Assembly: GCA_036346225.1 (NCBI GenBank)
Contig: JARFIW010000453.1
Coordinates: 7,130,001 to 7,194,000, forward strand
Reading direction: 5' to 3'
Source of the DNA: Platerodrilus igneus
Lineage: Eukaryota > Arthropoda > Insecta > Coleoptera > Lycidae
Length of the DNA stretch: 64,000 bases
Each line of letters opens with the position of its first letter. Positions within the stretch are counted from its first letter, which is position 1. Of the stretch, positions 21,955 to 31,776 are shown piece after piece. The notes below the pieces were generated by a model that worked only from the letters and a program-made list of their open reading frames with translations, was not told where the DNA came from and searched no databases. The translations under genes were made by a program, and so were the position numbers.

Positions 21955-23247
21955 CTACATCACTCAATAAGTCCGTAGGATGATACATAGATGGCGTTGC
22001 TATGTAATAATCCATATGATTTGTAGGAAGTACTAACCTTAAAAAGATATCTGTCAAAATTTCATGACAATCCGACGATTAGTTTACAAGTTACAGAGGT
22101 TCAAGTGACGATACTTTTGAGTTTTTCAAAAAAATGAATTCCAAGCAATTTCGCGTGTTGATTTATCATTGCTTTTTGATGGGTAAAAATACCATCGCAG
22201 CCAAAGCATGGCTTGATAAGTGTTATCCGGGCTCTGCTCCATCGAGACAAACGGTGGAGAAGTGGTTTGCTGATTTTAAACGTGGCCGTACAGACACTGA
22301 CGATGCTGAACGCTCTGGAAGGCCAATTGAGGTGGTTACACCGGAAAACATCAAAAAAGTCCACCGAATCGTTTTGGAAAACAGAAAAGTGAAATTGCGT
22401 GAGATAGCTGACACCTTGAAGATATCAGAAGGCAGTGTGCACACTATTTTGCATGAACATTTGTCCATGAGAAAGCTGTTCTCAAAGTGGGTGCCGCGTT
22501 TGCTCACAGTGGACCAAAAACAACAACGTGTCGATGATTCTGAGTGCTGTTTGGAGCTGTTCAACCGGAATAAAAAGGACTTTTTGCGTCGGTATGTGAC
22601 AATGGATGAAACATGGATCCACCACCACACTCCAGAGTCTAATCGGCAGTCAGCTAAGTGGACTGCAGCCGGAGAACCACGTCCAAAGCGACCAAAATCG
22701 CAAAAGTCGGCTGGTAAGGTTTTGGCGTCTGTATTTTGGGATGCGCACGGAATTTTGTACATCGACTATCTTGAGAAAGGAAGAAGAATCAACAGCGAAT
22801 ACTACATGGCATTATTAGTGCGTTTGAAGGAAGAAATTGCCAAAAAACGGCCACACATGAAGAAGAAAAAAATTCTCTTTCACCAAGACAATGCACCGTG
22901 TCACAAGTCGATAGCAACGATGGCCAAATTGCACCAATTGGGCTTCGAATTGCTTCCGCACCCACCGTATTCTCCAGATTTGGCCCCCAGCGACTACTAC
23001 CAGTTCGCAGACCTGAAAAAAATGCTCGCCGGAAAAAAATTTGGCTCGGATGAAGAGGTGATCGCTGAAACTGAAGCTTATTTTGAGGCCAAAGACGAAT
23101 TGTTTTACAAAAAAGGTATCGAAATGCTAGAACGGCGTTGGACTGATTGTATCACTCTTGAAGGAATGTATGTTGATGAATAAAATCGAATTTCGCCAAA
23201 AAAATGTGTTTTTCTTAGTTATCCTACGGACTTATTGAGTGATGTGT
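21955..23247 (+). mobile_element. irritans-type mariner, complete, 1293 bp
   Basis: Both ends carry the inverted repeat acatcactcaataagtccg, extended by taggat, with differences only at the two outermost bases. TA flanks both ends (21953-21954 and 23248-23249), the mariner target duplication. The size and the single intact transposase gene are normal for an autonomous mariner. Removing the element plus one TA rejoins the Penelope frame exactly (...FLGLKN into RITKIS...). The host element was thus already in place, and the mariner came later. Confidence 0.95.
22134..23183 (+). CDS. mariner transposase, intact
   Basis: This 349-residue cut-and-paste transposase cuts the element out at its inverted repeats and reinserts it at TA. 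Residues 1-110 form the paired helix-turn-helix DNA-binding part. The linker motif WVPRLLT is at 119-125. The catalytic triad is D158 (in MDETW), D252 (HQDNAPCH) and D287 (YSPDLAPSDY), with 34 residues between the last two, the DD34D signature. The C-terminus GMYVDE and the length match the family. Similarity in reading to Himar1 points to the irritans subfamily. The ATG follows about 180 bp of 5' leader, and there is no earlier in-frame Met with coding sense. No stop or frameshift exists, so the product may be active. LAPSDYYQF in place of the common SDFFLF is a mild change beside the third Asp. Confidence 0.95.
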   Translation: MNSKQFRVLIYHCFLMGKNTIAAKAWLDKCYPGSAPSRQTVEKWFADFKRGRTDTDDAERSGRPIEVVTPENIKKVHRIVLENRKVKLREIADTLKISEGSVHTILHEHLSMRKLFSKWVPRLLTVDQKQQRVDDSECCLELFNRNKKDFLRRYVTMDETWIHHHTPESNRQSAKWTAAGEPRPKRPKSQKSAGKVLASVFWDAHGILYIDYLEKGRRINSEYYMALLVRLKEEIAKKRPHMKKKKILFHQDNAPCHKSIATMAKLHQLGFELLPHPPYSPDLAPSDYYQFADLKKMLAGKKFGSDEEVIAETEAYFEAKDELFYKKGIEMLERRWTDCITLEGMYVDE

Positions 23248-23926
23248 TAGAATAACTAAAATCTCACAACCATCCTTACTTTTTAAAAATTTACATTTGT
23301 TAACAGAAATTGCTATCAATAATGGTTTTCCTAAAAGTTTAACAAAAAAACTCATTTTCAACACAGTCCACAACAAAAAGCTTACCTCGAATATAACACC
23401 CTCTACCGATGTTACTTACAAAAAACTTCCTATGGTAAAAAACTTAACTTTTAAATTAATAAATGTCCTACAGAATGACTCTGTCATAATTGCTAGATAT
23501 AGTCCTTTCACAATCAACCAGTTATTTTCTGTTATCAAAGACAGGACTCCTATGCTCAATAATTCCAATATCATTTATTCCATTTCTTGTAGGGACTACG
23601 ATAAGATCTATATCGGACAGTCTTCTCAATGGTTACGCTCCAGAATTGTTCAACATAGGAGTGACTGTAAAATAGGGAAAGATTCGTGTGCCTTAGCCTA
23701 CCATTCAAAAAAACATAATCACCAACCTGACTTTAATAAAGTTAATATTTTAGATACTGAAGTTAACTACAAAGGGAGACTTTTTCTTGAAATGACACAT
23801 ATCATAAACAATAATAATGCCTTAAATTATAAATCGGATACAGACAGTTTAAGTGCAATACATTCCTATATTTTAAAACTAGGTAATATACATAGAAACA
23901 ATTGTAGAATAAGAACACCAAATTAA
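23248..23926 (+). pseudogene. Penelope-like C-terminal region with GIY-YIG endonuclease
   Basis: This is the continuation of the Penelope-like protein after the mariner. A first part, NLHLLTEIAINNGFPKSLT, is the usual region between RT and endonuclease. The endonuclease follows: NIIYSISCRDYDKIYIGQS has the (G)IY...YIG pair (near 23565-23620). It continues with WLRSRIVQHRSDC and AYHSKKHNHQPDF, giving the Arg and His positions of the fold, and EMTHIINN supplies a late Glu. The stretch from 23297 to 23926 is open without interruption. The enzyme would nick the target for reverse transcription. It is cut off from its RT part by the mariner. Confidence 0.85.
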
Positions 23927-24174
23927 ACTATATATTTTTATCAGCTTAGCATTGTATTTTAACTTATAGTAACATCTGTCACCATTCAGTCATATACACT
24001 TCAAAAAACTGTGACGATATACTTTTAGGTTTAACATGTTAGTGTACGTTTGTGTTTTGTGATTTATATTTATATTTTTTTTTGTTACATTCCTGCTTTT
24101 GTACCTACACCAATACTCCAGTTTTTGTAAGTCATTTTATCTATAATACTTTAATGATGTTATAATATTGCAGC

Positions 24175-24212
24175 ACCCTGATGAAGATTTTAATTAAAAT
24201 CGAAAGCTTGGT
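24175..24212 (+). ncRNA. hammerhead-like ribozyme motif 2
   Basis: It lies at the 3' end of the Penelope-like element. CTGATGA is at 24178-24184, then one extra A, stem II GATTTT/AAAATC (24186-24191 with 24196-24201, loop AATT, perfect), and GAAA at 24202-24205. The last A with GCU forms the self-complementary AGCU and is followed by U, giving a CUU cleavage triplet (cut after 24209). Stem I is ACC/GGT (24175-24177 with 24210-24212). The architecture is the same as motif 1, including the extra A and the loopless stem III, though the stem sequences differ. Penelope-like elements are known to carry hammerheads near their ends. Confidence 0.6.
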
Positions 24213-24274
24213 TAAAGACAAAGAGTTTTAATCTATTAAGTAACATAAACCTATAAACCCGTTACCTAACTCAT

Positions 24275-24279
<5 letters not shown>

Positions 24280-24316
<37 letters not shown>
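24280..24316. repeat. (TA)n microsatellite
   Basis: About 18 TA units directly after the 3' end of the Penelope-like element. Confidence 0.95.
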
Positions 24317-24319
<3 letters not shown>

Positions 24320-25328
24320 GGTGTATTTTTGGACTGGGGTTTTATTACGACATAGAAAGTGGGAGGTTTTAAATTTTAAAGGGGGAATTGGAGATTTCTT
24401 CGGGTTATAGCTTAAGGTAGTTTTAAGTTTGCCCAAAAGACTTGAAAAAACAAATCCGGAAACAATAGAATAATCAGCTTGTCAAGGAATAAGTGCAGAT
24501 TAAAATACAGGAAAAGTTATGAATAAACCAACCAAAAAAGGACCCTTTTGAGGTGTATGAACCCAGGACAAAACAACATATAAAGGAAAGTAGATTATTA
24601 ATTTTAATTATATTAGTATCTTTCAGGGTTACCAGACACCCAGGATACCAGTAATCATTGTATATGTATTGCTATTTAGATTAGGTCCTGAATCAAATTC
24701 CAAGCCGATCCTTTAAAATACTCAATAAAACTTCCTAGCGATTTCGTTATTTTCAATAAACAATATTTGTCAAAATTAGTTGACAGATGCGAGATTGAAA
24801 GGAGGTTTTAGAATTATTTTGCAAATTACTAATATGTACTGAGGTTGTAGTAAGAACCTTGCGGTGACGAGTTACCCTGAAAAGAAAGTCATAGATTGAC
24901 ACAATTGGAAATAATTCGAGGAGGACATAATCCCTGAAGGAAATATCTGTTTTGAACGATAAAATAATACGCTGCTAACAGGATTCCAAACGTAAGTGTT
25001 TAAACATTTTAATATTGTTTCGATCCTATTTTGTAACACTGTCCTAAGTAAAGATAAGTAAATTTAGTAAACAAACACAAAGTTATATATGGACCTGATC
25101 CCTCCCTGAGATCGTCGAATAGAAAGTGATAAATTTAGCTACCCTGAATCTTTATTATTATTAAAGATTCAACCATAAGAAACTCATTGTTCTTATTAAT
25201 TATTTGACTAATGGATTTACAATATCTTACAAAATTATAAAGGTCCAATATTTTATTTGAACAATTTGATATTTTAATTCAAAATAAAGTAATAATAAAT
25301 ACTACATATATAACGAAAGGAAAGTATT

Positions 25329-25374
<46 letters not shown>

Positions 25375-26931
25375 TTGTCTAAAATATGACGTGTAAATTT
25401 AAAAGGCAAACTGTCAACTTAAAAGCTTCAAGATGCGTCAAAATTTAAATGATTTGGGATATAACGCTTGATAATTAATCATTAATTCAGAAGATTTCTG
25501 ATTTGGAAGCATAGTGATTGAAACGCTTAGAGCAAAACTCGTCGTTTCACTGAGTTGAAACTGATTTCGTTAAGATTCCTTAAAAGCGATGTAATTTCGA
25601 AGCACTCACAATATGAATTATTCAGCTATTGAAATTTTTAAGGTTTTGAAGTCAATAATGGGCGCTAATATAATTAGTTTGTATTAATCTCACGTTTAAT
25701 GCTTTAGGTAACTATTTTCTTCTAAAGCACTTTGGTCCTGATGCTTTTAATGTATAAATTCATGAGGAAAGCTTTTCGGTGTAATGGCATCAAAGTAGAA
25801 AGGAGATATTAACTTGTAAATAAATTGCTTACTACAAACAGTATTTTATACGCTCAAGAAAAATCGTTAGCAAATAAAAAATAGAAAGTCTTAAGCAGTT
25901 TTCCACATCGATATAGTGACATTACAATCCATCTTAACATTGGTAGATAATCAAGGTTTATGTGGTATTAAATGCAAAATTTTGTAAAATACAATTACTT
26001 TAATATTTTATGACGAATTCATTAAATTATTTTCCTATCTAATATATGCATTAGAAATGATGTTTGTTCAAATATAAATACCTTCTGCATGCGGATGAAA
26101 AAGTTTTGCTTTACTTGATATTATTCAAAGTATAGGGTTTGTTTGGCAAAAATCTACCATATCATTAATCTTCTAACCGGCAGACAAAGAAAATTTGATT
26201 TTATCAATGGTCTAGATGTTTGACACGAAAATATTTATTTCCCGATCAAAAAACAGTTAACTGTGAGCGCATAACTAGAATTTTTAAACAAGAATTAAAT
26301 TAAATAAATTATACACCATTACATAAAATAAAAGTGTAGGGTTTTGGTGGATCAAATACGAGAGAAAGACTCAGTTATTCACTATCCAAAATGACATTCA
26401 GGCATTTGGTAATAACATTTGGTCACTTCGTTCTTAACACTTTTTTGTATTTATAATGGAAATAAGACATGCGGTGTATTTAATTGGGATATGGAATTTG
26501 TTAAAAAAGTAAACAGACGGACTAATCATGCAACGTACCTACCTGAGGATTTTGATAATAGTCTAACTACTATTGAAAAATTTTGTTCGGAAGAAATAAA
26601 ACGCTCCGAGTTTCGATATATCTACTACTTGAAAAAAAGGTTGCTAAAGATAACGAACATTTTTGATATATGTTGCATAATTAAACAATAGCGCCTTGCA
26701 GTTGTTGACCGTGATGTTATTACACGTTTGGGATATAAGATTGGTGAGTAGGGTGATTAGTGGTGATACTGGCGCAATAAACGTTGCGTTAATAATCTTG
26801 ATTTGTAGTAGTTTAAATGCATTTTGGCTAACTATAGTTGTGTGAAAGTGGTTTTTATGCAAAAAAGTAAAAAATGGAAAAAATTCGAAATAACGATAAT
26901 CAATAAAAATGATCAATGAAATGGCCAAAAT
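24317..26931. other. non-coding stretch with one (TA)n tract, no gene recognised
   Basis: A (TA)n tract fills 25332-25372. A 90-codon ORF at 26419-26691 (plus) has no motif I can place and is not supported as a gene. Nothing else was recognised. Confidence 0.4.
25332..25372. repeat. (TA)n microsatellite
   Basis: About 20 TA units. Confidence 0.95.
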
Positions 26932-27665
26932 GCAAACAAACTACGTTAAACTAATCACTTACCCTAAAAGACGATCTCTCTTTGTAATAATTGAGAGCCG
27001 CAAAACTGTCTGTCACAGCAATCCCTTCGACATTAACCCTAAATGGTAAACGGTTATTTCAAATAGGTCTTCTGTGCTATCGGCATCCTAAACTTATCAC
27101 GTTCTACTTTACCTTTTTCTAAAATACTATAATAAAATGGTTGGAATGCAAATAATTTACGTTACGCTAATCACTTACTCTGAAAGACTTTTTCTCTGTC
27201 ATAATTGAGTGTGCCAAAACGACTGTGGCAATAACCCCTTTGGTATTATCCCTTCACGGAAGACGGTTATTTCGCATAGGTCTCCCTTGCTTCTGGTTCC
27301 TTGCTTTCTTTAGAATATCTTAAAAAAGATATTACGCTTTCCCATAATTAAAGAGGTTTTCGAAATTAAGGCATCTTTCAAATACGAATCCATCACTGAG
27401 ATGACAGGGTACATTTTACAAGGACTTAATTTTATTCCAATTTTATTGATAAATGCAAATTAAATTCACCCTAAGCTTAACCTCTAATGACGTTAAATAC
27501 TTGCATTATGCATACAAATAAAGAAAAATATACTTTGTTGACTACACTTTGGCCAAGTATTACTTAAAGAAGTAAAAAAAAAGCATTAAATTAAATCCAT
27601 CAATAGTACTATCACTTCAATTTTCTAGTCTCCATAATAAATTACATTACATTCTAAATCCCAAT
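26932..27665. repeat. unclassified dispersed repeat, copy A
   Basis: It aligns in the same direction with 55483-56028. Shared landmarks are ctaatcactta/ctgatcacata, ctgtcataa, caatcccttt, cggaagac.gttatt and ggtctcccttgcttc. Further on come atccatcactg and aaattca.cctaagctta. The first ~190 bp appear twice (about 26940-27130 and 27150-27330), a partial tandem duplication that copy B lacks. No ORF and no terminal inverted repeat are evident. Confidence 0.65.
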
Positions 27666-28668
27666 TTCTGGAAACGTTTTTAATAACAAACATAGTAAAC
27701 AGTTAAATACTAACTCTTTTTTAGCTTTTATGGTCCATTCGAATTAATTTAAAGTCAATATGTACATATATCTTAATACCTTAAAATGATAACATTATGT
27801 TAGAATTTAACCAACACTCGTTCTGTTGGTATATTATTGTTCAAGAAAATAATCACTGCAATGTTCGATTAATTTCTCATGCCATAAAAACAATCAGTTT
27901 ACATTAGCAATCCACACGTGCATAACTAATAAGTATAACCATAAAAGCAAATAATTGCCCACAGTTTAATTCATATGATGAAAGGGTAAGAATATTCAAA
28001 AAACACAAGCTTTCTAATTTTTATCCTACAAATAACAGCTCCTTTAGCTTAACAAAACACAAAATTACAAATTAATGAAAGAGTTTACTTTCCAAGTCGA
28101 TAACCCTATTAACCTATCGTAACAACATTAATTTTATAATACGTTAATTAGAATGTACCCTGCTTGTGAAAGCGTAAATTAAAATAAAAGTAAGTCGCAC
28201 ACCGCGTTTTTTCCATCCAATCACACTTTTTTCTTGAAGCTGTGTTTTGGTCCATTTCAACTTCCCGCCCACCGTACTACTTGCCTATATACTACATTTT
28301 TGCCGTTCTTTGTTTATTGTCTAACGTGCATCCGTTTTTTTCTACTGTCCATGCGTCTGGTGTATGGGGGTTATGTTATTGTATAACATTCCTATTCACG
28401 TGAATCAGGCTTGAACTCCTACAGTGGCATCAGGCAAAAAAACGTGCTCACGGCTATTTCATTATTATAGTTGTTGTTTGTTTATATTGAAAGATATAAT
28501 TAGTTATCTGTAACCTATATCGGTGAGTTTCACCAGTAAGGTCTGTTTTTTCAAATAATTACTAGATTGTCCACATATGCTTATGAGGTTTTCTGGGCTT
28601 ACTACTGTAACGTATCCTGGTCACGACACAAAAATCTGTAGTGAATTCATTCTGCGGACGCGTGAACG
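27666..28668. other. non-coding AT-rich stretch, no gene seen
   Basis: No ORF above 60 codons and no recognised repeats up to the SINE. Confidence 0.4.
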
Positions 28669-28970
28669 AGGCGCCTTCGTGGCGTAGTTGGTATGCGTAT
28701 AACTACTATGCCCAAGTTCTCGAGTTCGAATCACGACACGATCCGCTTGAAAAATGTTAAGCGATCATTTTTGACAAAAATATGCCCTCGTTTAGATGAG
28801 AAGTAAAATGGAGGTCTCGTGTGTGAGCGTTGTCACGCACTTTAAAGATCCATACTTACTTGGAACAGCAAGGGTTCGGCAAAATTCAAAATTTTTCAGG
28901 TAAGAAAACTCGATTCCAGGCCAATGAAGTACCTACGGGTGAAGCATTAGAAAATCACATGCAGGGACTA
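28669..28970 (+). mobile_element. tRNA-derived SINE, copy 1
   Basis: The head is tRNA-like, with A box tggcgtagttgg at 28680-28691 and B box agttcgaatc at 28723-28732, so pol III could transcribe it. The body (gaagtaaaatggaggtctcg ... gtcacgcac) and the end (gaagcattagaaaatcacatg) match the other two copies. gtgaacg flanks it at 28662-28668 and 28971-28977 as the likely target duplication. The SINE has no coding capacity and depends on a LINE for movement. Confidence 0.85.
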
Positions 28971-28977
28971 GTGAACG

Positions 28978-30159
28978 CCCTCTATTAACAATACCTGGCT
29001 CGTGATTTAATCATCGAGTGGCAGTAGCTAGTGAACCCCTACGTTGTGTGACCCAAAGATACACAGTCAGTTTTCGTTAACGCGGAAATGTTTAAAATAA
29101 AACTACAGGCTCTACTTTTAATATTATACTATAACCTCAAAATTAGATTACCAACAATTAGATATTGATTACAAGAGCAAACAGTGCCGTACTCATCTGG
29201 GTTGACGCTGAGGTAAGAGTATCGGCAGATCAAACCGGAACAACCATACGCTTCTAACTGCATAAATATAATTATCCGATGTCCTGAAGTGGGGTCACAC
29301 GAAAGACAGATATTAGGGTAGCGATTCTCAGTTATGCAATATGGTCCCCAAAATAAAGAAAAAAATCTATAAGTGACTGTCAGCAGCATACAACCGTATG
29401 CAACCAGTTTATACCCAAAATAACTGGCCGAACTAACCGTTTTACAACAAAAAAAGAATGAAAAAATTTCAGTGATCCGATATAAATTTAAGATTCTAGC
29501 CAGCACTGAAATTTGATGCGAAAACTTTGATGCCTGTAGCGTTAGTATATGGTATGTATTGGATATTCTCTCAAACAGAACCAGAACCGATGAATGTCTG
29601 CAATTTAATATACCCTCCCGTTATAGTAATGTGTGGTAATAAACGAAAAGCAGTTCCGTGGTGAGTAATGCCAGCTTTATTATCAATAACAGCGATTTGT
29701 AATAACGTCAGCGATATTAATAGTTTGTGGGCTAAGGTAACAAAAATTAAACAGTTACAAATACTTAAAGTCCACACGTGTAGCAACCAATGATACCCAA
29801 TCCCTGTCCTATACTCCAACCTAATTCTAACACTTCTGTTTGCTGCGAAAGTTTATGGAGTTCGGATCTTTTAACACCCTAGGCGTACAGAATGACCAGT
29901 AAAACAATCGCTACCCAAAGAGTAGGTGGGGGGTGGGAGGCAGAAGTAACTGTATACAAGGTCTTTAGCAACTAGAGTCCTGAATATGTCTCCGGACAAA
30001 TTGAAAATTTTCCTAAATTTTATAATTTAACTTACAAAAAAATAAAGTGTTCGTATACATAATAGACAAATAAGTTAAAAAAAAAGTAATGTGAGCAATG
30101 TGGGCTAAAGTAAAATTAGAGTGAGGAAAACGCTACATACGCTAATGATTAAAACTCCA
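28978..30159. other. non-coding stretch, no gene recognised
   Basis: ORFs of 125 codons (29129-29506) and 82 codons (29571-29819), both minus, show no family motif. The part just before 30160 should hold the 3' untranslated end and LTR of the BEL/Pao element on the minus strand, but no LTR pair could be identified. Confidence 0.4.
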
Positions 30160-31020
30160 TACATCAAGTGGTAATGGACACAATTTTGCAAAAGAGCGAA
30201 CTGCTACTCTCATAGAGGTTTTTACTGAAGCAACACGTTTCACTCCATCTAAACCAAGATGTCACTGAATGACTCTACCCTATTTCCACCTTAATGGAGG
30301 GGAATTGTCCTCTTTGATAATTGCAAGTTGATCTAGTTTAAGTGCTGATTGATGTATCTTCCACTTCTGCTGTTGTTGGAGCTTGAAATGTATTCTTTGC
30401 TCCACCTTGTCCAGATCTGCTGGTTTATATGTTGAAGCCTTTGAAATGTGGATAATCGGGCATCTAGAAAATCTGTGACATTTGGATCTGGTATTGATGT
30501 TAACGGTCTTCCAACCAAGAGGTGAGAAAGAGTAAGAGCATGTAGGTCATTAGAGTCTGTGGAAAGAGGATACAAAGGTCTGGAATTTAGAATTACTTCT
30601 TCCTGCGAAAGCAATGTGCACAACCCATCAAAGGTTAAAGTGTTGTTAGCTATTACACGTTCGATATGAATTTTGCAAGACTTGACGCCTACCTCCCACA
30701 AGGCGCCAACAACGTGGAGACTGTAAGTGGTATAAAGTGCCACGAACCTCCAAGACTCACGTTCTTTACGGTCTCTGTCTGATTAATACATCAGTAGGGT
30801 CTACCCAAGCAGCTGGTGGATTACCCATAATTGGTTGTGTTTCGCTTTGCAAAAACCGGAAGCATGTAGTACACTTATGGACGACTTGTTTGGTTAGATT
30901 GCGTCCGGCAGTAATCTAGAAATGATCACGTAATGAGGACAACAACATTTGAGATCCAGCATGCAACAATCGGTAGTGATCATGTTCAATGATCAGTTTT
31001 GAGAGGTGATGTTTACTTGA
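30160..31020 (-). pseudogene. BEL/Pao integrase, core deleted
   Basis: The zinc-binding start is seen at about 31,000-30,830 (HYRLLHAGSQMLLSSLRDHF, then CTTCFRF with CxxC). The frame then jumps to VVGALWEVGVKSCKIHIERV, LNSRPLYPLSTDSNDLHAL and SHLLVGRPL (30333-30743). It ends with DNSPPLRWK and KTSMRVAVRSFAKLCPLP at about 30,160-30,320. The region with the DDE catalytic residues is missing between these parts. Order and wording match the BEL/Pao integrase and parallel the separate relic at 196-1137. The protein joins retrotransposon DNA to the genome when intact. Confidence 0.8.
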
Positions 31021-31034
31021 CAAAGAATCGGATG

Positions 31035-31341
31035 GTTGCTACCTTATATTTAATTTTTGCCAATGCACCACTCAAAGGTACTACATTAGCCAGAAAGCGA
31101 GTTTTTTTATCGGGACAATTTTTAATTTTGCAAACTCATGCTGTTCCAAGCAAGGTAGGGTCCTTTAACGTGCGTGACAACACACAAACGAGACCTCCAT
31201 TTTACCTCTCATCCGAACGAGGACGTATTGTTGTGAAGAATGCTCGCCTGACATTTTTTAAGTGGACCGTGTCGAGATTTGAACCCGGGGTTCTGGGGAT
31301 AGTAGTCACACGCATACCAACTACGCCACGGAGCCGTCGCG
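31035..31341 (-). mobile_element. tRNA-derived SINE, copy 2
   Basis: This is the reverse-strand copy of the SINE at 28669. The tRNA-like head lies at the right end (minus strand tggcgtagttgg and gggttcaaatc). The 7-bp flank tcggatg occurs at 31028-31034 and 31342-31348. It is inserted between the RNase H and integrase parts of the BEL/Pao relic. Its tail toward 31035 is AT-rich. Confidence 0.85.
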
Positions 31342-31776
31342 TCGGATGCTTGTTTACCATAAGAAAACTTTGAATGTTAGAACCAGTCTCTAACACGTAT
31401 AATTCTATCATTAACTAAAAAGGATTGAGGTTTAGTAAATAGGAGATATGCTTTAAAGGCTTATTCTTTGATAGTTGTTCAAAAAATGATTCTGACTGGA
31501 AAACTATAACTACTGCTAATAGTCTCTTTGAAGTTCAATCGGAGTAAGTGGGCCCAAGAGGCGTTGCCCTGTAAGGTGTAAGCAAATATTGTAGATTCGA
31601 AAACAATAACCAACGGCTTGCTAATGACGAATAAAACTTGAAAAGTTCAAAAATGAAACGACTGATACAGAAACAAATAGGTAACGAGGTTGCGTTTTTA
31701 ACTCAGGCAGTTCTAAGTCTCAAGAATTGCAATTGGGCCAACCGGCAACTTGATCCAGAAGCCAGGGTGATCCACA

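Larger units (their letters stand above)
20117..24280 (+). mobile_element. Penelope-like retroelement, split by a mariner
   Basis: This element codes on the plus strand for an N-terminal region, a Penelope-type reverse transcriptase and a C-terminal GIY-YIG endonuclease. It ends in a hammerhead-like motif at 24175-24212 and abuts (TA)n at 24280. At its 5' side, 20117-20180 is an inverted copy of 20542-20604 from inside its own ORF, the kind of rearranged 5' end that Penelope elements often have. A complete mariner lies at 21955-23247. There is one in-frame stop (20467) and at least three frameshifts (about 20815-20870, 21470, 21810), so it is inactive. Confidence 0.85.

Noticed and set aside
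22223..22762. 179-codon ORF on the minus strand
   Set aside because: It is the antisense shadow of the intact mariner transposase.
25738..25780. cctgatgctttt...gaggaaagc as a hammerhead core
   Set aside because: The core is CTGATGC, with no paired stem II before the GAAA-like part.
26419..26691. 90-codon ORF as a host gene
   Set aside because: No recognisable domain, no splice or codon-use support, and a length expected by chance in 64 kb.
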